DNA of 64,000 bases, from positions 1 through 64,000 of the forward strand of contig NZ_LECW02000001.1 in NCBI RefSeq assembly GCF_001042475.2, given 5' to 3'. The notes beneath the pieces are model-generated. The model was not told where the DNA came from. It saw only the letters and a program-made list of their open reading frames with translations, and ran no database searches. Numbering within the stretch: position 1 is the first letter of the stretch; every line of letters starts with the position of its first letter. A program made the translations under genes and the position numbers. Below are positions 34,718 through 43,944 of this stretch, piece after piece. Origin of the DNA: Bacillus glycinifermentans. Lineage in GTDB: Bacteria > Bacillota > Bacilli > Bacillales > Bacillaceae.

Positions 34718-35785
34718 ATGTTGCTTGAAAATGAAAGCTTGTCAGAAAAAAAGGAAGAGTCCTTTTTTCGCGCCGTTATCCAAAAAATTAAACGTGTTCA
34801 AAGGCCGGAGAAGGCAAATAAAAAAGTTCCAAGGGATAGATCAAAAATGGTTGCTATTACATTATGGTGTAGTCTGTCGGGTTTGCTGTTCTTAGCATTG
34901 CTGTCCGTTCTTCTGTCCGTCAATACTCGTTCTGTCGTTAATGATATAAAAGTTAGTTCAAATAAGCCTTTTGAACAACAACAAGAAAAAATCTCGGTTA
35001 CTGCTGCGGAAAATTATTTGCAAGGCTTTATTCAGGAATTTGTAAATGTGAAAAATGATCACGATTCGATCGAAAAACGAAAAGAAAATCTTGAAAAATA
35101 CATGGTTAAACAAACGGAAAATGATTTCGAAGAAAGTGAAAGGTTTCAACTAGACGGGTTAAAGGGAGATCGGGTCTTAAATGAATACAGTCTATATAAC
35201 GTGAAAGAGGGTGATAAATATAGCCTTTTTCAATATAAGGTGACATACACGAATCTGTTCCCTGTAGAAAAAGAAGTTGAAAAAACAGTGAAGGACGGAA
35301 AAAAGAAAAAGAAGGTGAAGGAAAAAGTCACCAAGGAAGAAAAGGCTGAAAAACAATTACTATTGAATATTCCAGTTATAAGTAAAGGTGATTCATTTGC
35401 TGTTTCTGCTGTTCCTTATTTCACTCAGGTTTATGATTTGAAGGGTGACATAACTGTCAAAAATGAAGACGAAACGAGGGATGAATATACTGGGGAGAAG
35501 AAGGATTCTATAGAAAAATTCCTTCAAACCTTCTTTGGAAAATACGCTTCTGAAAAGAAAGAGGATATGGTCTATATGATGAAGGAGCCGGAAGCGTTGG
35601 ATGATACCCTAGAATTTGGTGAAATTAAGAATGTAAAAGTCTTCGAGACAAAAAATGGTTTCGAAGCTTTTTGTGTTGTCCAATTTAAAGAAAAAGAAAA
35701 TGAAATACCAATAACCGAGAATTTTTCTTTAAGTTTAACTGAAAACAGCGGTCAATATTATGTCGAAAAATTAAAACATCAATAG
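34718..35785 (+). CDS. conB: ConB, VirB8-like channel protein
   Basis: A 355-residue bitopic membrane protein: a basic cytoplasmic N-terminus (about 50 residues), one helix (TLWCSLSGLLFLALLSVLLSV), then two NTF2-like/TcpC domains outside. ICEBs1 ConB (YddB) has 354 residues and the same layout, and is essential for building the mating channel. A lysine-rich insertion (VKDGKKKKKVKEKVTKEEKAE) separates strands of the first domain. Ribosome site AAAGGAGG. Confidence 0.92.
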   Translation: MLLENESLSEKKEESFFRAVIQKIKRVQRPEKANKKVPRDRSKMVAITLWCSLSGLLFLALLSVLLSVNTRSVVNDIKVSSNKPFEQQQEKISVTAAENYLQGFIQEFVNVKNDHDSIEKRKENLEKYMVKQTENDFEESERFQLDGLKGDRVLNEYSLYNVKEGDKYSLFQYKVTYTNLFPVEKEVEKTVKDGKKKKKVKEKVTKEEKAEKQLLLNIPVISKGDSFAVSAVPYFTQVYDLKGDITVKNEDETRDEYTGEKKDSIEKFLQTFFGKYASEKKEDMVYMMKEPEALDDTLEFGEIKNVKVFETKNGFEAFCVVQFKEKENEIPITENFSLSLTENSGQYYVEKLKHQ

Positions 35786-35802
35786 AAAGGAGATTAATTG
35801 AA

Positions 35803-36060
35803 ATGGGATTTTTTAATTTCTATAACGATATTATTTTAGGTGGAGCGCTCCCAACTCTTGGGGGTATTCAAGGCTGGGTGAAAGATGTTGTTACTCAGTT
35901 TGCGTTTATTGTCGGTGCGTTTCTTGCTTCTAAGCATTTATTGAAGCTAAGAGTCGGTGGAATTGTATTTGGTTGCTGTGTTGCAAGTGCTGTGGGTTGG
36001 GCTGTGAATCACTGGTCTACACTTTCAGGTTGGGTCGAGAACCTTATTGATAAACTCTAG
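35803..36060 (+). CDS. conC: ConC, small channel membrane protein
   Basis: An 85-residue protein with two predicted helices (FAFIVGAFLASKHLL and IVFGCCVASAVGWAV), the size and place of ICEBs1 ConC (YddC, 82 residues), a component of the conjugation machinery. 17 bases after conB. Confidence 0.87.
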   Translation: MGFFNFYNDIILGGALPTLGGIQGWVKDVVTQFAFIVGAFLASKHLLKLRVGGIVFGCCVASAVGWAVNHWSTLSGWVENLIDKL

Positions 36061-36071
36061 GGGGTCGAATA

Positions 36072-36596
36072 ATGGGGCGTCTAGTGTTTAACTATCGTAA
36101 GGCAATGAGAGAGCCTAAGAAGATTCAGCAGTTAACGGAAAATTATTCGTTGCCTTTTGCAGTGGAGTTAATACCAGCAATCAACTATTTCTTATTTGTT
36201 GCTCTCTGTTTTGGCTTTTGGTACGGCGTGAGGAAGGTTTTTCCTCACGCTTTTGAAAATTCATCAATCTTTGTGATTTTTGGTATTCCAATCTTCTTAA
36301 CAATGCTCGTGACAAAAATTAAGCCGGAAGGAAAAAATATATATCTATATTTCTTTGATCTGTTGAAGTATTACTTTATGATCAAGCTTCCTCAAAAAAA
36401 GTTTTGCAATGACCGAAAGGTCGATCTTTGTAATGAAAAGAAAATCGAATTTCGCAAACTAGTAAAGGTGGTGGGTAAACCAAATGAAATTGAAAACGCC
36501 TATGAAGGCAATACACAAAAATTTGTTGTTGACGAGAACGGGAGACGTTTGGGCGTATTACCGCATAAAAAGCAACTCGATTCCTATGCAGAATAA
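36072..36596 (+). CDS. conD: ConD, VirB3/PrgI-like channel protein
   Basis: A 174-residue protein with two central helices (INYFLFVALCFGFWYGV and SSIFVIFGIPIFLTMLV) of the TcpE type, the same length as ICEBs1 ConD. Its last 113 bases are also the start of conE in another frame, so both proteins are encoded there. Role: membrane partner recruiting the ConE ATPase. Confidence 0.9.
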   Translation: MGRLVFNYRKAMREPKKIQQLTENYSLPFAVELIPAINYFLFVALCFGFWYGVRKVFPHAFENSSIFVIFGIPIFLTMLVTKIKPEGKNIYLYFFDLLKYYFMIKLPQKKFCNDRKVDLCNEKKIEFRKLVKVVGKPNEIENAYEGNTQKFVVDENGRRLGVLPHKKQLDSYAE

Positions 36597-38982
36597 AGAA
36601 AAGGTAAATGCTTATAAAAAGAAGTGGCAACATTTGCTTGAGGAAATTACCTCTTATGAGGACTTCCATTTGATGATGTATCCAAGTGAATATGAATTAG
36701 ATAAACGCTTCAAAGAGTTGGAATCAGATATTGCGGAAGATGCTCTTGACGTAGCTCGATATTACAATGAAGAAACAGTAAGGCTGTTGGAACAACGTTT
36801 AGAAAGACTGACAAAGTATGATTTTATATTTGGTGTTAAGTTGAAAAATAGCTTGGTAAATATGAGCATGGAAGTTAAGGATAATATTCTTTCGCTTTTT
36901 AATACGGCTACTGATACAGTTGTGAAAATGTTGGGGTGGGAACAAAGCGTTTCCACTTCTTTTTTTAAACAATATGAAGAAGTAGAAGACAATCTCGCTA
37001 ATATTATGACATCTGTTCGCGGGGAAAGGCTTTCAGAACATGAGATGGTGTATATTAATCGTTATCATTTTGTCCGTGGCTTAAATCATCACACAAAAGA
37101 AGAAAGTGAAATAAGAAAAGTTGATTCTATTACAAATACCATCATAGACCCAACAAACCCATCTGTTTTAAACCTTCACAGTGATCGAGATGAAGGCTTT
37201 GTATCTTTCGTAGTCATTGACGAGTTTCTTCATAACATGGCGGAAAGTGATTTGTTTTATGAAACTCAGTCATTGCCTTTTCCTGTAGAGGTGCAAATGA
37301 AGGTGCAAGCAGAATCGAAGTCTATCACAAAGCCGGCTTTAAATATCAAAAGACAACAATTAAAAGAAGAGCAGCTTGAACAGCAAAGTACGGGAGACAG
37401 AAGTGATGTTTCTACAGTTACAAGCGCAACTCTCGTCAGACATTTACAAGATGAAATAAAAAAAGAAGAAGTTTATTTAATGAATTGGTTGGCTGTTATT
37501 GTGGTTCATGGAGACACGAAAAAAGAGTGTGTTAGAAAGGCTACGATTGTAAGACGGCATTTAAAAGGTGCAGGAATTACGTGTAGGCTTCCTGTTGCAG
37601 ACCAATTAAATTTATTTTATAAAATGCTGCCTGGTGAAAAATTAGATATTACAGATAAGAACTGGATACAGAAAACCACTCAAGACGGATTAGCCGAATG
37701 TTTATTTGCAATTAACTCGGATATTGGTTCCAAGATTGGATTTTTTCTTGGTTGGATTGATCGATTTATGGAGCACACCGATTTAGAGAATGCTATTTAT
37801 TCAAGTCGAGATTTCGTTCTATACCATCCTTTCTTGGCGAATCAGTATTTGAAAGGCTCGAAAACTCGTTCACCTCATTGCTTGATCACAGGTGATACAG
37901 GAAATGGGAAATCTTATCTGGCAAAGTTGATTTTTATTTACGTTACTTTTCTAAAAATAAAATCGCTTTATATTGATCCGAAAAAAGAAATGCGAAAATG
38001 GATTCAGCGTGTCTTAAATGATCAATACATCATAGAAAATTTTCCTTTGTATGTTGCTCATTTAGAAAAGTTTCACTATATCACATTAGATCATGAAAAC
38101 GAAAATAACTGGGGCGCTCTTGACCCAATTTGTTTTTTGCCGCCGATGAAAGCGAAAGAACTAGTTCAAGTTATCTTTGAACAAGTATACGACTTCAAGG
38201 GAAAGGACGATATTAATACGGCTTTTCTAAGGGCGACATCAAATGTGATTGAGAGAAAACAACGCGGCGAACAAGTTGGTTCTCTCCACATCATTAAAGA
38301 AATGCAGGGAGAGAATCAAGAGCCGGCAGTCAGAAAAGCTGGAGATTATTTAAATGAAGTTGTTTCGGATTCAATTTTAAAACTGTGTATTCATGATGGT
38401 TCAAATCCAGCGCTTTCATTAGATGAGCGTATCACCATCTTAGAGGTTGAAAATCTGGATTTGCCGGAGCACTCAGAACGTATCGAGAATTATACGATTT
38501 CTCAGTTAAAATCAAGTGCTGTTATGTTTGCGCTCGGTAAATTCTGTGAACTGTTTGGCATGAATCCTGATGAGCAGACGGTTGAGTTTATTGATGAAGC
38601 GTGGATATTTACCACGTCCCAGCAAGGAAAAAAGGTAGAAAGGCAGATGCGCCGTATTGGTCGATCATATAACAATGCGGAATTTTTTATTTCTCAATCT
38701 ACAAAAGATGCTTTAAAAGAAGAGGATTCCGGAAACTTCGGTGTTGCCTTTGCCTTTGATGAACCAAACGAACGTGAAGAGGTTTTAAAGTGGATGAATA
38801 TGGAGGTCACAAAAGAAAATGAAAAAATGCTAGGCTCTATGTTTCAAGGTCAATGTTTATTTAAAGATTACTATGGGCGCACCTCCAAAATTTCAATTGA
38901 GTGTTTATTTGAGGAGTGGCAAGGTGCTTTAAAAACAGTTGAGAAGAAAGCTGTGGCATATGCGGAAGAAAAATATTTGTAA
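36484..38982 (+). CDS. conE: ConE, VirB4-family transfer ATPase
   Basis: An 832-residue ATPase of the VirB4/TraC family (831 in ICEBs1). The N-terminal domain opens with the typical NLLLTRTGDVWAYYRI. Walker A is ITGDTGNGKSYLAK near residue 470 and Walker B is VEFIDEAWIF. ICEBs1 ConE sits at the membrane pole and is essential for transfer. The start lies inside conD (113-base overlap) with GGTGGG upstream; the next usable start would remove the conserved first 30 residues. Confidence 0.95.
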   Translation: MKLKTPMKAIHKNLLLTRTGDVWAYYRIKSNSIPMQNKEKVNAYKKKWQHLLEEITSYEDFHLMMYPSEYELDKRFKELESDIAEDALDVARYYNEETVRLLEQRLERLTKYDFIFGVKLKNSLVNMSMEVKDNILSLFNTATDTVVKMLGWEQSVSTSFFKQYEEVEDNLANIMTSVRGERLSEHEMVYINRYHFVRGLNHHTKEESEIRKVDSITNTIIDPTNPSVLNLHSDRDEGFVSFVVIDEFLHNMAESDLFYETQSLPFPVEVQMKVQAESKSITKPALNIKRQQLKEEQLEQQSTGDRSDVSTVTSATLVRHLQDEIKKEEVYLMNWLAVIVVHGDTKKECVRKATIVRRHLKGAGITCRLPVADQLNLFYKMLPGEKLDITDKNWIQKTTQDGLAECLFAINSDIGSKIGFFLGWIDRFMEHTDLENAIYSSRDFVLYHPFLANQYLKGSKTRSPHCLITGDTGNGKSYLAKLIFIYVTFLKIKSLYIDPKKEMRKWIQRVLNDQYIIENFPLYVAHLEKFHYITLDHENENNWGALDPICFLPPMKAKELVQVIFEQVYDFKGKDDINTAFLRATSNVIERKQRGEQVGSLHIIKEMQGENQEPAVRKAGDYLNEVVSDSILKLCIHDGSNPALSLDERITILEVENLDLPEHSERIENYTISQLKSSAVMFALGKFCELFGMNPDEQTVEFIDEAWIFTTSQQGKKVERQMRRIGRSYNNAEFFISQSTKDALKEEDSGNFGVAFAFDEPNEREEVLKWMNMEVTKENEKMLGSMFQGQCLFKDYYGRTSKISIECLFEEWQGALKTVEKKAVAYAEEKYL

Positions 38983-39002
38983 CCGGATGGAGGTATTTAA
39001 AT

Positions 39003-39287
39003 ATGTTCATATTATGGGCAATTGTAGGGATTGTCCTTTTTCTTGTTCTTAAAAAAAGATTGCAAGAATTTATTGATCGTCGAAAGATGTCAATGTCTGA
39101 TGTGATCGAATGCTTATACTTTTCAAGTCTCGGATTTGGTATACTCTTTTGTTTAATTTGTTGGTTTGTAATAGAGTTTTTCCCTAATTATCTCCTTGGG
39201 GCAATCGGAACTTATATTCTTGCGTACGGGGGATTTCTGTTTGCTGCCTTCCATGGTTTAAGAGGATATGAAGAAAAGAAAAAATAA
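39003..39287 (+). CDS. small membrane protein of the ICE
   Basis: A 94-residue protein with an N-terminal helix (MFILWAIVGIVLFLVL), a further pair of helices (FSSLGFGILFCLICWFVIEFF; AIGTYILAYGGFLFAAF) and a charged end. Ribosome site TGGAGG. Its last bases overlap the yddF leader. No ICEBs1 gene that I can recall matches it. Confidence 0.7.
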   Translation: MFILWAIVGIVLFLVLKKRLQEFIDRRKMSMSDVIECLYFSSLGFGILFCLICWFVIEFFPNYLLGAIGTYILAYGGFLFAAFHGLRGYEEKKK

Positions 39288-39303
39288 TAAAGGGGATGAA
39301 AAT

Positions 39304-39630
39304 ATGGAAATTGCTTTTCTGAATTCTATGGTAATGACATGGCCGGGCATTTATAAAGCAGAGAAAATTTCCTTGGAAGACGTTCATAAATGTTTGGCAT
39401 TATGTAATGGTTCGTATAAAAGCTTTATTGGTCACAAGTCTACGGCGTTATTTCTGCAAGAGCTGTTAGGTATTAGGATTGAACAAAGTCGAAAGTGTTT
39501 TAGACAAAGAAAATATCAAAAGGCAATCTGCTTCAACTTGAAAGGTCGCTTTCCGGAAAATAAAGTGCTGACAAAAGAGGATTTAAAAAACGCTGAATAT
39601 CAATTTTATTTGATCACGAGACTAGATTAA
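39304..39630 (+). CDS. yddF: YddF-like protein (DUF1874)
   Basis: A 108-residue cytoplasmic protein (MEIAFLNSMVMTWPGIYKAE ... STALFLQELLGI) with the size and opening of ICEBs1 YddF, family DUF1874, related to a small protein of archaeal viruses. Function in the element unknown. The start at 39304 has AAAGGGGATG upstream; a 12-codon longer frame starts inside the previous gene's last codons. Confidence 0.85.
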   Translation: MEIAFLNSMVMTWPGIYKAEKISLEDVHKCLALCNGSYKSFIGHKSTALFLQELLGIRIEQSRKCFRQRKYQKAICFNLKGRFPENKVLTKEDLKNAEYQFYLITRLD

Positions 39631-39640
39631 GGAGGACGCC

Positions 39641-41938
39641 ATGAAAAGAAAGAAGATTTTAATAGCATCGGCTATTGTCTTGCTGTTTTTAACCTTTGCT
39701 TCTGCATTGACTGTTTTCTCTGCTGATGGCGATGTAACAACACAGCCGAAAAGTGAAAAAGCTGGTGGAGTTGAATTAGAAATAAAACGGTTTCCGATTT
39801 CCCGTTATCAAGCGAATAATGAGGCTTCTGATGACTGGCTAAAAGGGCCGTTCATTGGATTCACAAACGTGTTGTTTTCTACTGCTGGAAATGTTGTTCG
39901 TGTTGTTGATGTGGGGATGGATGTTTTAAATAACCTTCAACCTATAGATAAATTTGCCGATTCAATTACAAATGTATCTAAGAGGGTTTATAAAACCTTA
40001 AAAAATAATTTTGGCGAAACTCTTTTTATATTTGCTCTTGGCTATATATTTTACCTTTTCGCCGTAAGAGGAAGCGCAAAGGAAGCTATGAGAAGAAGTA
40101 TCCTTTTCATTATGGTTTTAGTTATTGGTGGCTGGTATATGTCGAATGCAGGCTATGTTATGAAATCATTAAATGCTTTGTCTGTCGAAGCACAAGGGAA
40201 GTTATTGAATGCAGGTAATGGACTGCTTGGGATTGCTAAGGATGAAGGGAGATTTGTTGATACTTCAAACATTGAAAAGGGAAAGGAAATGGAAGGTACA
40301 ATTGCGATACTGCGTAATTTGTATTTTGATCTTGCCTTAAAAAAGCCCTATATGATTGTTAACTTCGGTGAAACAAACGAAAAGAAAATTAATGAAAAGG
40401 GCAGCGGTGATAAAGGTGGCTTGGATCGTGTAGATAAATTGTTGTCCTATAAACTAACTTCTGATGGTGAAAAAGCAAAGCTTGAATATATAAAGGGTAC
40501 GGAAATAAGAAAATATAATAATGAAGCTCTAACATCTGGAAACGCATTTAATCAGTTTGGTGAATCCATAATTGCACTGCTTTTTTCGATCGCCTTAGGG
40601 ATTCCCTTTTTAGGATTGGCGTTTTTAAACTTTTTGCTTCAAATAATAGCGCTTGTGATTGTATTTTTTGTTCCATTTGCTTTTGTTGTGGCTTATGTAC
40701 CACAATTTGCATACTCCGGTTTTGCTTCGTTAGGGCGCTTAGGGAGTGTTTATATATTAAAAGCAATGTTGGGGATTGTATTTTTGTTTGTGTATATTAT
40801 TTGCTATATCATAGACACTTTATTACCTCCAAATAATTTTGGAATGTATTTATTGAATGTCATTGTACTTGCTTTGACATTTTGGATGGGATTTAAACAC
40901 AGAAATAAAATTGTGAGGTTTGTAACTGCCGGAAAAGTTGTATCTGTTGATAACAATTTGATGGAAAACATGAGAAAAGAAATTGTTCAACCTTCATGGG
41001 AATCAGCTAAAAAGGGAGCAAATGTTGTGGGAACTGGTGTATCATGGGCGTTTGGTCAAGTGAAAAAAAGTTTTGGGAGAAAAGACGATGGAGAGGATTT
41101 AAAACATTCTTCAGACCCTAGTGTTTCTAGTTATGGTTCTGGTTGGGGAATTGCGGCTGAAAGAACTCCACAAAAAAATCAAACTGTTAATGCTCTGAAT
41201 GATAAGAAAGCATTAGAAAGAAAACCACAAGAATTAATGGAGAAAGATCAACAAAATAATGCTTTGAAAAATTCGGAAAATAAAAACGAGAATATAACAA
41301 GTGAAGATCAAAACCCTAACGTTGGTGCGATTATTAAGGACGATGATGAGTTAAGACGTGCGCCAGTCTTGCAAGATGCAAAAAATGAAACTGAACGAAC
41401 TGATCAAAAAGAATTTGTTGAAAGCCGTTTAAATGATTCACAAAATAGGATTGATGATCAATATGATACTGCTGTTAATTTTCAAAACGAACAAGATGAT
41501 GATAATTCAAGAAAAGCGCCAGTAGTTCAAGAAAATCCAAGAGAAATCGAAAGAACAAATCAAAGTCAATTTGTTGCAGGACTTCATAAGGAAGAAGAAA
41601 GCAACAGTCATCAAACTTCAAATAATGTCCAAACAGAAAATCTTCGTGTACCGCATAGAGAAAATAATGAGAGAAATGAAAAAATTGTCCGTCAGATCAC
41701 ACCTTCTCCTAGTGTTCAGACAGACAATTTTTTTAATGAAAAGAATCAGAACAATCCATCCAGCGAAACACAGTTTGTAAACAGGGAAGCTGTAAAAAAG
41801 GTTGCTACAAAGAATACAAGTCTAAAAAGGAGTCATCAAATTGTAGTCAATAGGGCGGAGACTGTTTCTTTAAATGATATTGCAAGCCGTACATCCTCCA
41901 AAGGAGAGGATAGGCTAAGAGGGGATGAGAGAGCGTGA
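39641..41938 (+). CDS. conG: ConG, VirB6-like channel protein
   Basis: A 765-residue polytopic protein: signal-like N-terminal helix, then helices around 130-180, 300-370 and 385-430 of the TrbL/VirB6 type, followed by a long hydrophilic tail of about 310 residues rich in Asn, Gln, Glu and Lys. ICEBs1 ConG (YddG, 815 residues) is essential for transfer and is the target of the YddJ exclusion protein. The tail contains two related segments around APVLQDAKNETERTDQKEFV and APVVQENPREIERTNQSQFV, suggesting an internal duplication. Confidence 0.9.
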   Translation: MKRKKILIASAIVLLFLTFASALTVFSADGDVTTQPKSEKAGGVELEIKRFPISRYQANNEASDDWLKGPFIGFTNVLFSTAGNVVRVVDVGMDVLNNLQPIDKFADSITNVSKRVYKTLKNNFGETLFIFALGYIFYLFAVRGSAKEAMRRSILFIMVLVIGGWYMSNAGYVMKSLNALSVEAQGKLLNAGNGLLGIAKDEGRFVDTSNIEKGKEMEGTIAILRNLYFDLALKKPYMIVNFGETNEKKINEKGSGDKGGLDRVDKLLSYKLTSDGEKAKLEYIKGTEIRKYNNEALTSGNAFNQFGESIIALLFSIALGIPFLGLAFLNFLLQIIALVIVFFVPFAFVVAYVPQFAYSGFASLGRLGSVYILKAMLGIVFLFVYIICYIIDTLLPPNNFGMYLLNVIVLALTFWMGFKHRNKIVRFVTAGKVVSVDNNLMENMRKEIVQPSWESAKKGANVVGTGVSWAFGQVKKSFGRKDDGEDLKHSSDPSVSSYGSGWGIAAERTPQKNQTVNALNDKKALERKPQELMEKDQQNNALKNSENKNENITSEDQNPNVGAIIKDDDELRRAPVLQDAKNETERTDQKEFVESRLNDSQNRIDDQYDTAVNFQNEQDDDNSRKAPVVQENPREIERTNQSQFVAGLHKEEESNSHQTSNNVQTENLRVPHRENNERNEKIVRQITPSPSVQTDNFFNEKNQNNPSSETQFVNREAVKKVATKNTSLKRSHQIVVNRAETVSLNDIASRTSSKGEDRLRGDERA

Positions 41939-41957
41939 TTAAAAAGGGGGGGGTGTT

Positions 41958-42944
41958 TTGAAAAAAATCTTTCTAGGGTTCTTGTTTTCTTCGCCTGTTC
42001 TTATATTCATGGTAATGATTGTGGTGGTTGCCGCAATAATAGCAGGCAACAAAAATAATATTGATAATAAACACATAGGCGGAAATGATAGTGAATATGT
42101 GACTAATGGAATCAGTCCAGAGGTTGAACGTTTTCGTGTGGTGTTTGAAAAATATGCTCGTCAGGAAGGGGTTTTTGGTCAGGTAGATGTTATTATGGCG
42201 CTCACCATGCAAGAAAGTGGTGGGCGTTCTTTAGATATTATGCAAAGTTCAGAAAGTATAGGGCTGCCCCCAAACTCGATAACTGACCCGGAATTATCAA
42301 TAAAGGTTGGCATCAAACATTTTAAAAAGGTCTTTATTAAAGCAGGAAAGGACATCAAACTTACTTTGCAAGCTTATAACTTCGGGTCCGGATTCATTGA
42401 TTATGTAAAAAAGAAGGGGGGCAAGTATTCAAAGAAATTAGCGTATGAATTTAGCCGCATACAGGCACTCAAAATGGGATGGAATAGCTATGGTGACCCT
42501 GAGTATGTTGATCATGTGATGCGCTATCTCAAAGGCTCAAATGACGTTAAGCTTGTAAATGGTGCTATTGATGGCTATGAAACGATTATGAAGGAAGCGT
42601 TGAAATATGAAGGACGGCCTTATGTTTGGGGCGGCTCGAATCCTAAAACTGGTTTTGATTGTTCTGGCTTGGTTCAGTGGTCATATTCTAAAGCTGGAAT
42701 ATCTCTGCCACGAACAGCGCAAGAGCAATATTCAGCAACCAAAAAGATTAGCGAAAAACAGGCAAGACCCGGCGATCTTGTTTTTTTTGGCGGAACATAT
42801 GCAGGTAAGGCAATAACCCATGTGGGAATTTACGTGGGGAATGGAAAAATGTTTAATTCAAATGATAGCGGGGTTGAGTATTCTGATTTGAAAGCCGGTT
42901 ACTGGCGAGAGCATCTTGTTTCTTTTGGAAGAATAAAATTTTAA
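41958..42944 (+). CDS. cwlT: CwlT two-domain cell-wall hydrolase
   Basis: A 328-residue enzyme that opens peptidoglycan for the mating channel. One N-terminal membrane anchor is followed by a muramidase (lysozyme-like) domain with E86 in MQESGGRS and a C-terminal NlpC/P60 DL-endopeptidase with C235 (DCSGLVQWS) and H288 (ITHVGIYVG). These match the known ICEBs1 CwlT catalytic residues within two positions. TTG start after GGGGGGG. Directly follows conG. Confidence 0.95.
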   Translation: MKKIFLGFLFSSPVLIFMVMIVVVAAIIAGNKNNIDNKHIGGNDSEYVTNGISPEVERFRVVFEKYARQEGVFGQVDVIMALTMQESGGRSLDIMQSSESIGLPPNSITDPELSIKVGIKHFKKVFIKAGKDIKLTLQAYNFGSGFIDYVKKKGGKYSKKLAYEFSRIQALKMGWNSYGDPEYVDHVMRYLKGSNDVKLVNGAIDGYETIMKEALKYEGRPYVWGGSNPKTGFDCSGLVQWSYSKAGISLPRTAQEQYSATKKISEKQARPGDLVFFGGTYAGKAITHVGIYVGNGKMFNSNDSGVEYSDLKAGYWREHLVSFGRIKF

Positions 42945-42955
42945 GGAGTGAAAAA

Positions 42956-43462
42956 ATGAAAATACATGTGGTATGGGCTTCGGTTTGTGTGTTCATTTTT
43001 ATGATAACTGCGTTTTTTGTTCATAGGCAACAAGATTTAAAGGTTGAAAATTTGAAAGAAAAAAACCAGGTCTTAGAAGAAACTATTAAAAAATTGAATC
43101 AAAAAGAAACAGAAAACAGCGCTTCGGAAAATAAGGCATTTTTTGAAGCGCTTTTTAATTATTCTGATGTAGATAAACGTTTTGAGGATGTAAAGAAGCT
43201 AACAACTGAAAAGGGATTGGATTATGCTTTTCCTTCCCGCACCAATGAAAGGCATACAGTCAGCATACAAAGTGAATTGCTTTCTTTAGAAAGCTATTCG
43301 AGAAAAGTTGATGAATCTCGTGAATTGTTTTTAAATGTCGTGGAACTGGCTACTACAGCGAATTCTGTTACAACAAATCAAACGTTGATTGTTCAAACTA
43401 CACTAATAAAAGTAAAGGATGAATGGTTGGTTGATGATGTGCAGGTTAAAGGGAATGGATGA
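42956..43462 (+). CDS. yddI: YddI-like conjugation accessory protein
   Basis: A 168-residue protein with an N-terminal membrane helix (VVWASVCVFIFMITAFFV), a coiled coil (VENLKEKNQVLEETIKKLN) and a C-terminal globular part, matching size and position of ICEBs1 YddI downstream of cwlT. Presumed envelope-exposed; role in transfer not established to my knowledge. Confidence 0.82.
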   Translation: MKIHVVWASVCVFIFMITAFFVHRQQDLKVENLKEKNQVLEETIKKLNQKETENSASENKAFFEALFNYSDVDKRFEDVKKLTTEKGLDYAFPSRTNERHTVSIQSELLSLESYSRKVDESRELFLNVVELATTANSVTTNQTLIVQTTLIKVKDEWLVDDVQVKGNG

Positions 43463-43524
43463 AATGTGGAAAAACAAGAAAAATTTATATATAATTAAGA
43501 TTGAAAAGGGAGGGGACGGCTATT

Positions 43525-43896
43525 TTGAGATACGTTTTTATTTTCCTTAGTCTTATGATGATGTTTGTGTTAGCTGCCTGCGGGGGCAATAAATATGATG
43601 ATAATATTGATGAAGTCATCAGCCTTGAGAAAAAAGAATATAAAGAATATGATCTTGATACGGATGGTATGGAGAGAGAAAATGCGTTAATTCGGGTCTA
43701 TGATGGAGGAAAATATATTCAACTTGGCTTTTATTCAGATGATCAGAAAAGAATCACTTACTCTTATTATGAAAAGACTGGAGATTCTTATAAAAAACTA
43801 GAGCGTATGCCTGGCAGTGGGGAAAACGACCGTTTGGGTCTCGATAGGAAAACACCGGATTATGAAGAGGACAAGGGGAAAGAAACAAAGTTATAG
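43525..43896 (+). CDS. yddJ: YddJ-like exclusion lipoprotein
   Basis: A 123-residue lipoprotein with a signal peptide and lipobox LAAC (MRYVFIFLSLMMMFVLAAC), then a small charged domain ending in EEDKGKETKL. ICEBs1 YddJ is the exclusion factor that blocks ConG of an incoming donor machinery, protecting recipients from redundant transfer. Start TTG 43525 with GGGAGGGG upstream gives a normal signal peptide; an eight-codon longer frame places charges in front of it. Confidence 0.82.
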   Translation: MRYVFIFLSLMMMFVLAACGGNKYDDNIDEVISLEKKEYKEYDLDTDGMERENALIRVYDGGKYIQLGFYSDDQKRITYSYYEKTGDSYKKLERMPGSGENDRLGLDRKTPDYEEDKGKETKL

Positions 43897-43917
43897 AATT
43901 AGAATCGACATAAATTC

Positions 43918-43941
43918 AAAAGCAGGCATTTGCCTGCTTTT
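43918..43941. terminator. bidirectional terminator
   Basis: AAAAGCAGGCA/TGCCTGCTTTT stem between the convergent exclusion gene and the secreted-protein gene. The stem core is the same as that at 44855-44876. Confidence 0.85.
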
Positions 43942-43944
43942 ATG

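Noticed and set aside
41720-41957. GGGGGGGG run before cwlT as a frameshift or CRISPR-like signal
   Set aside because: It is simply the ribosome site of the TTG-started cwlT gene; frames on both sides are intact.
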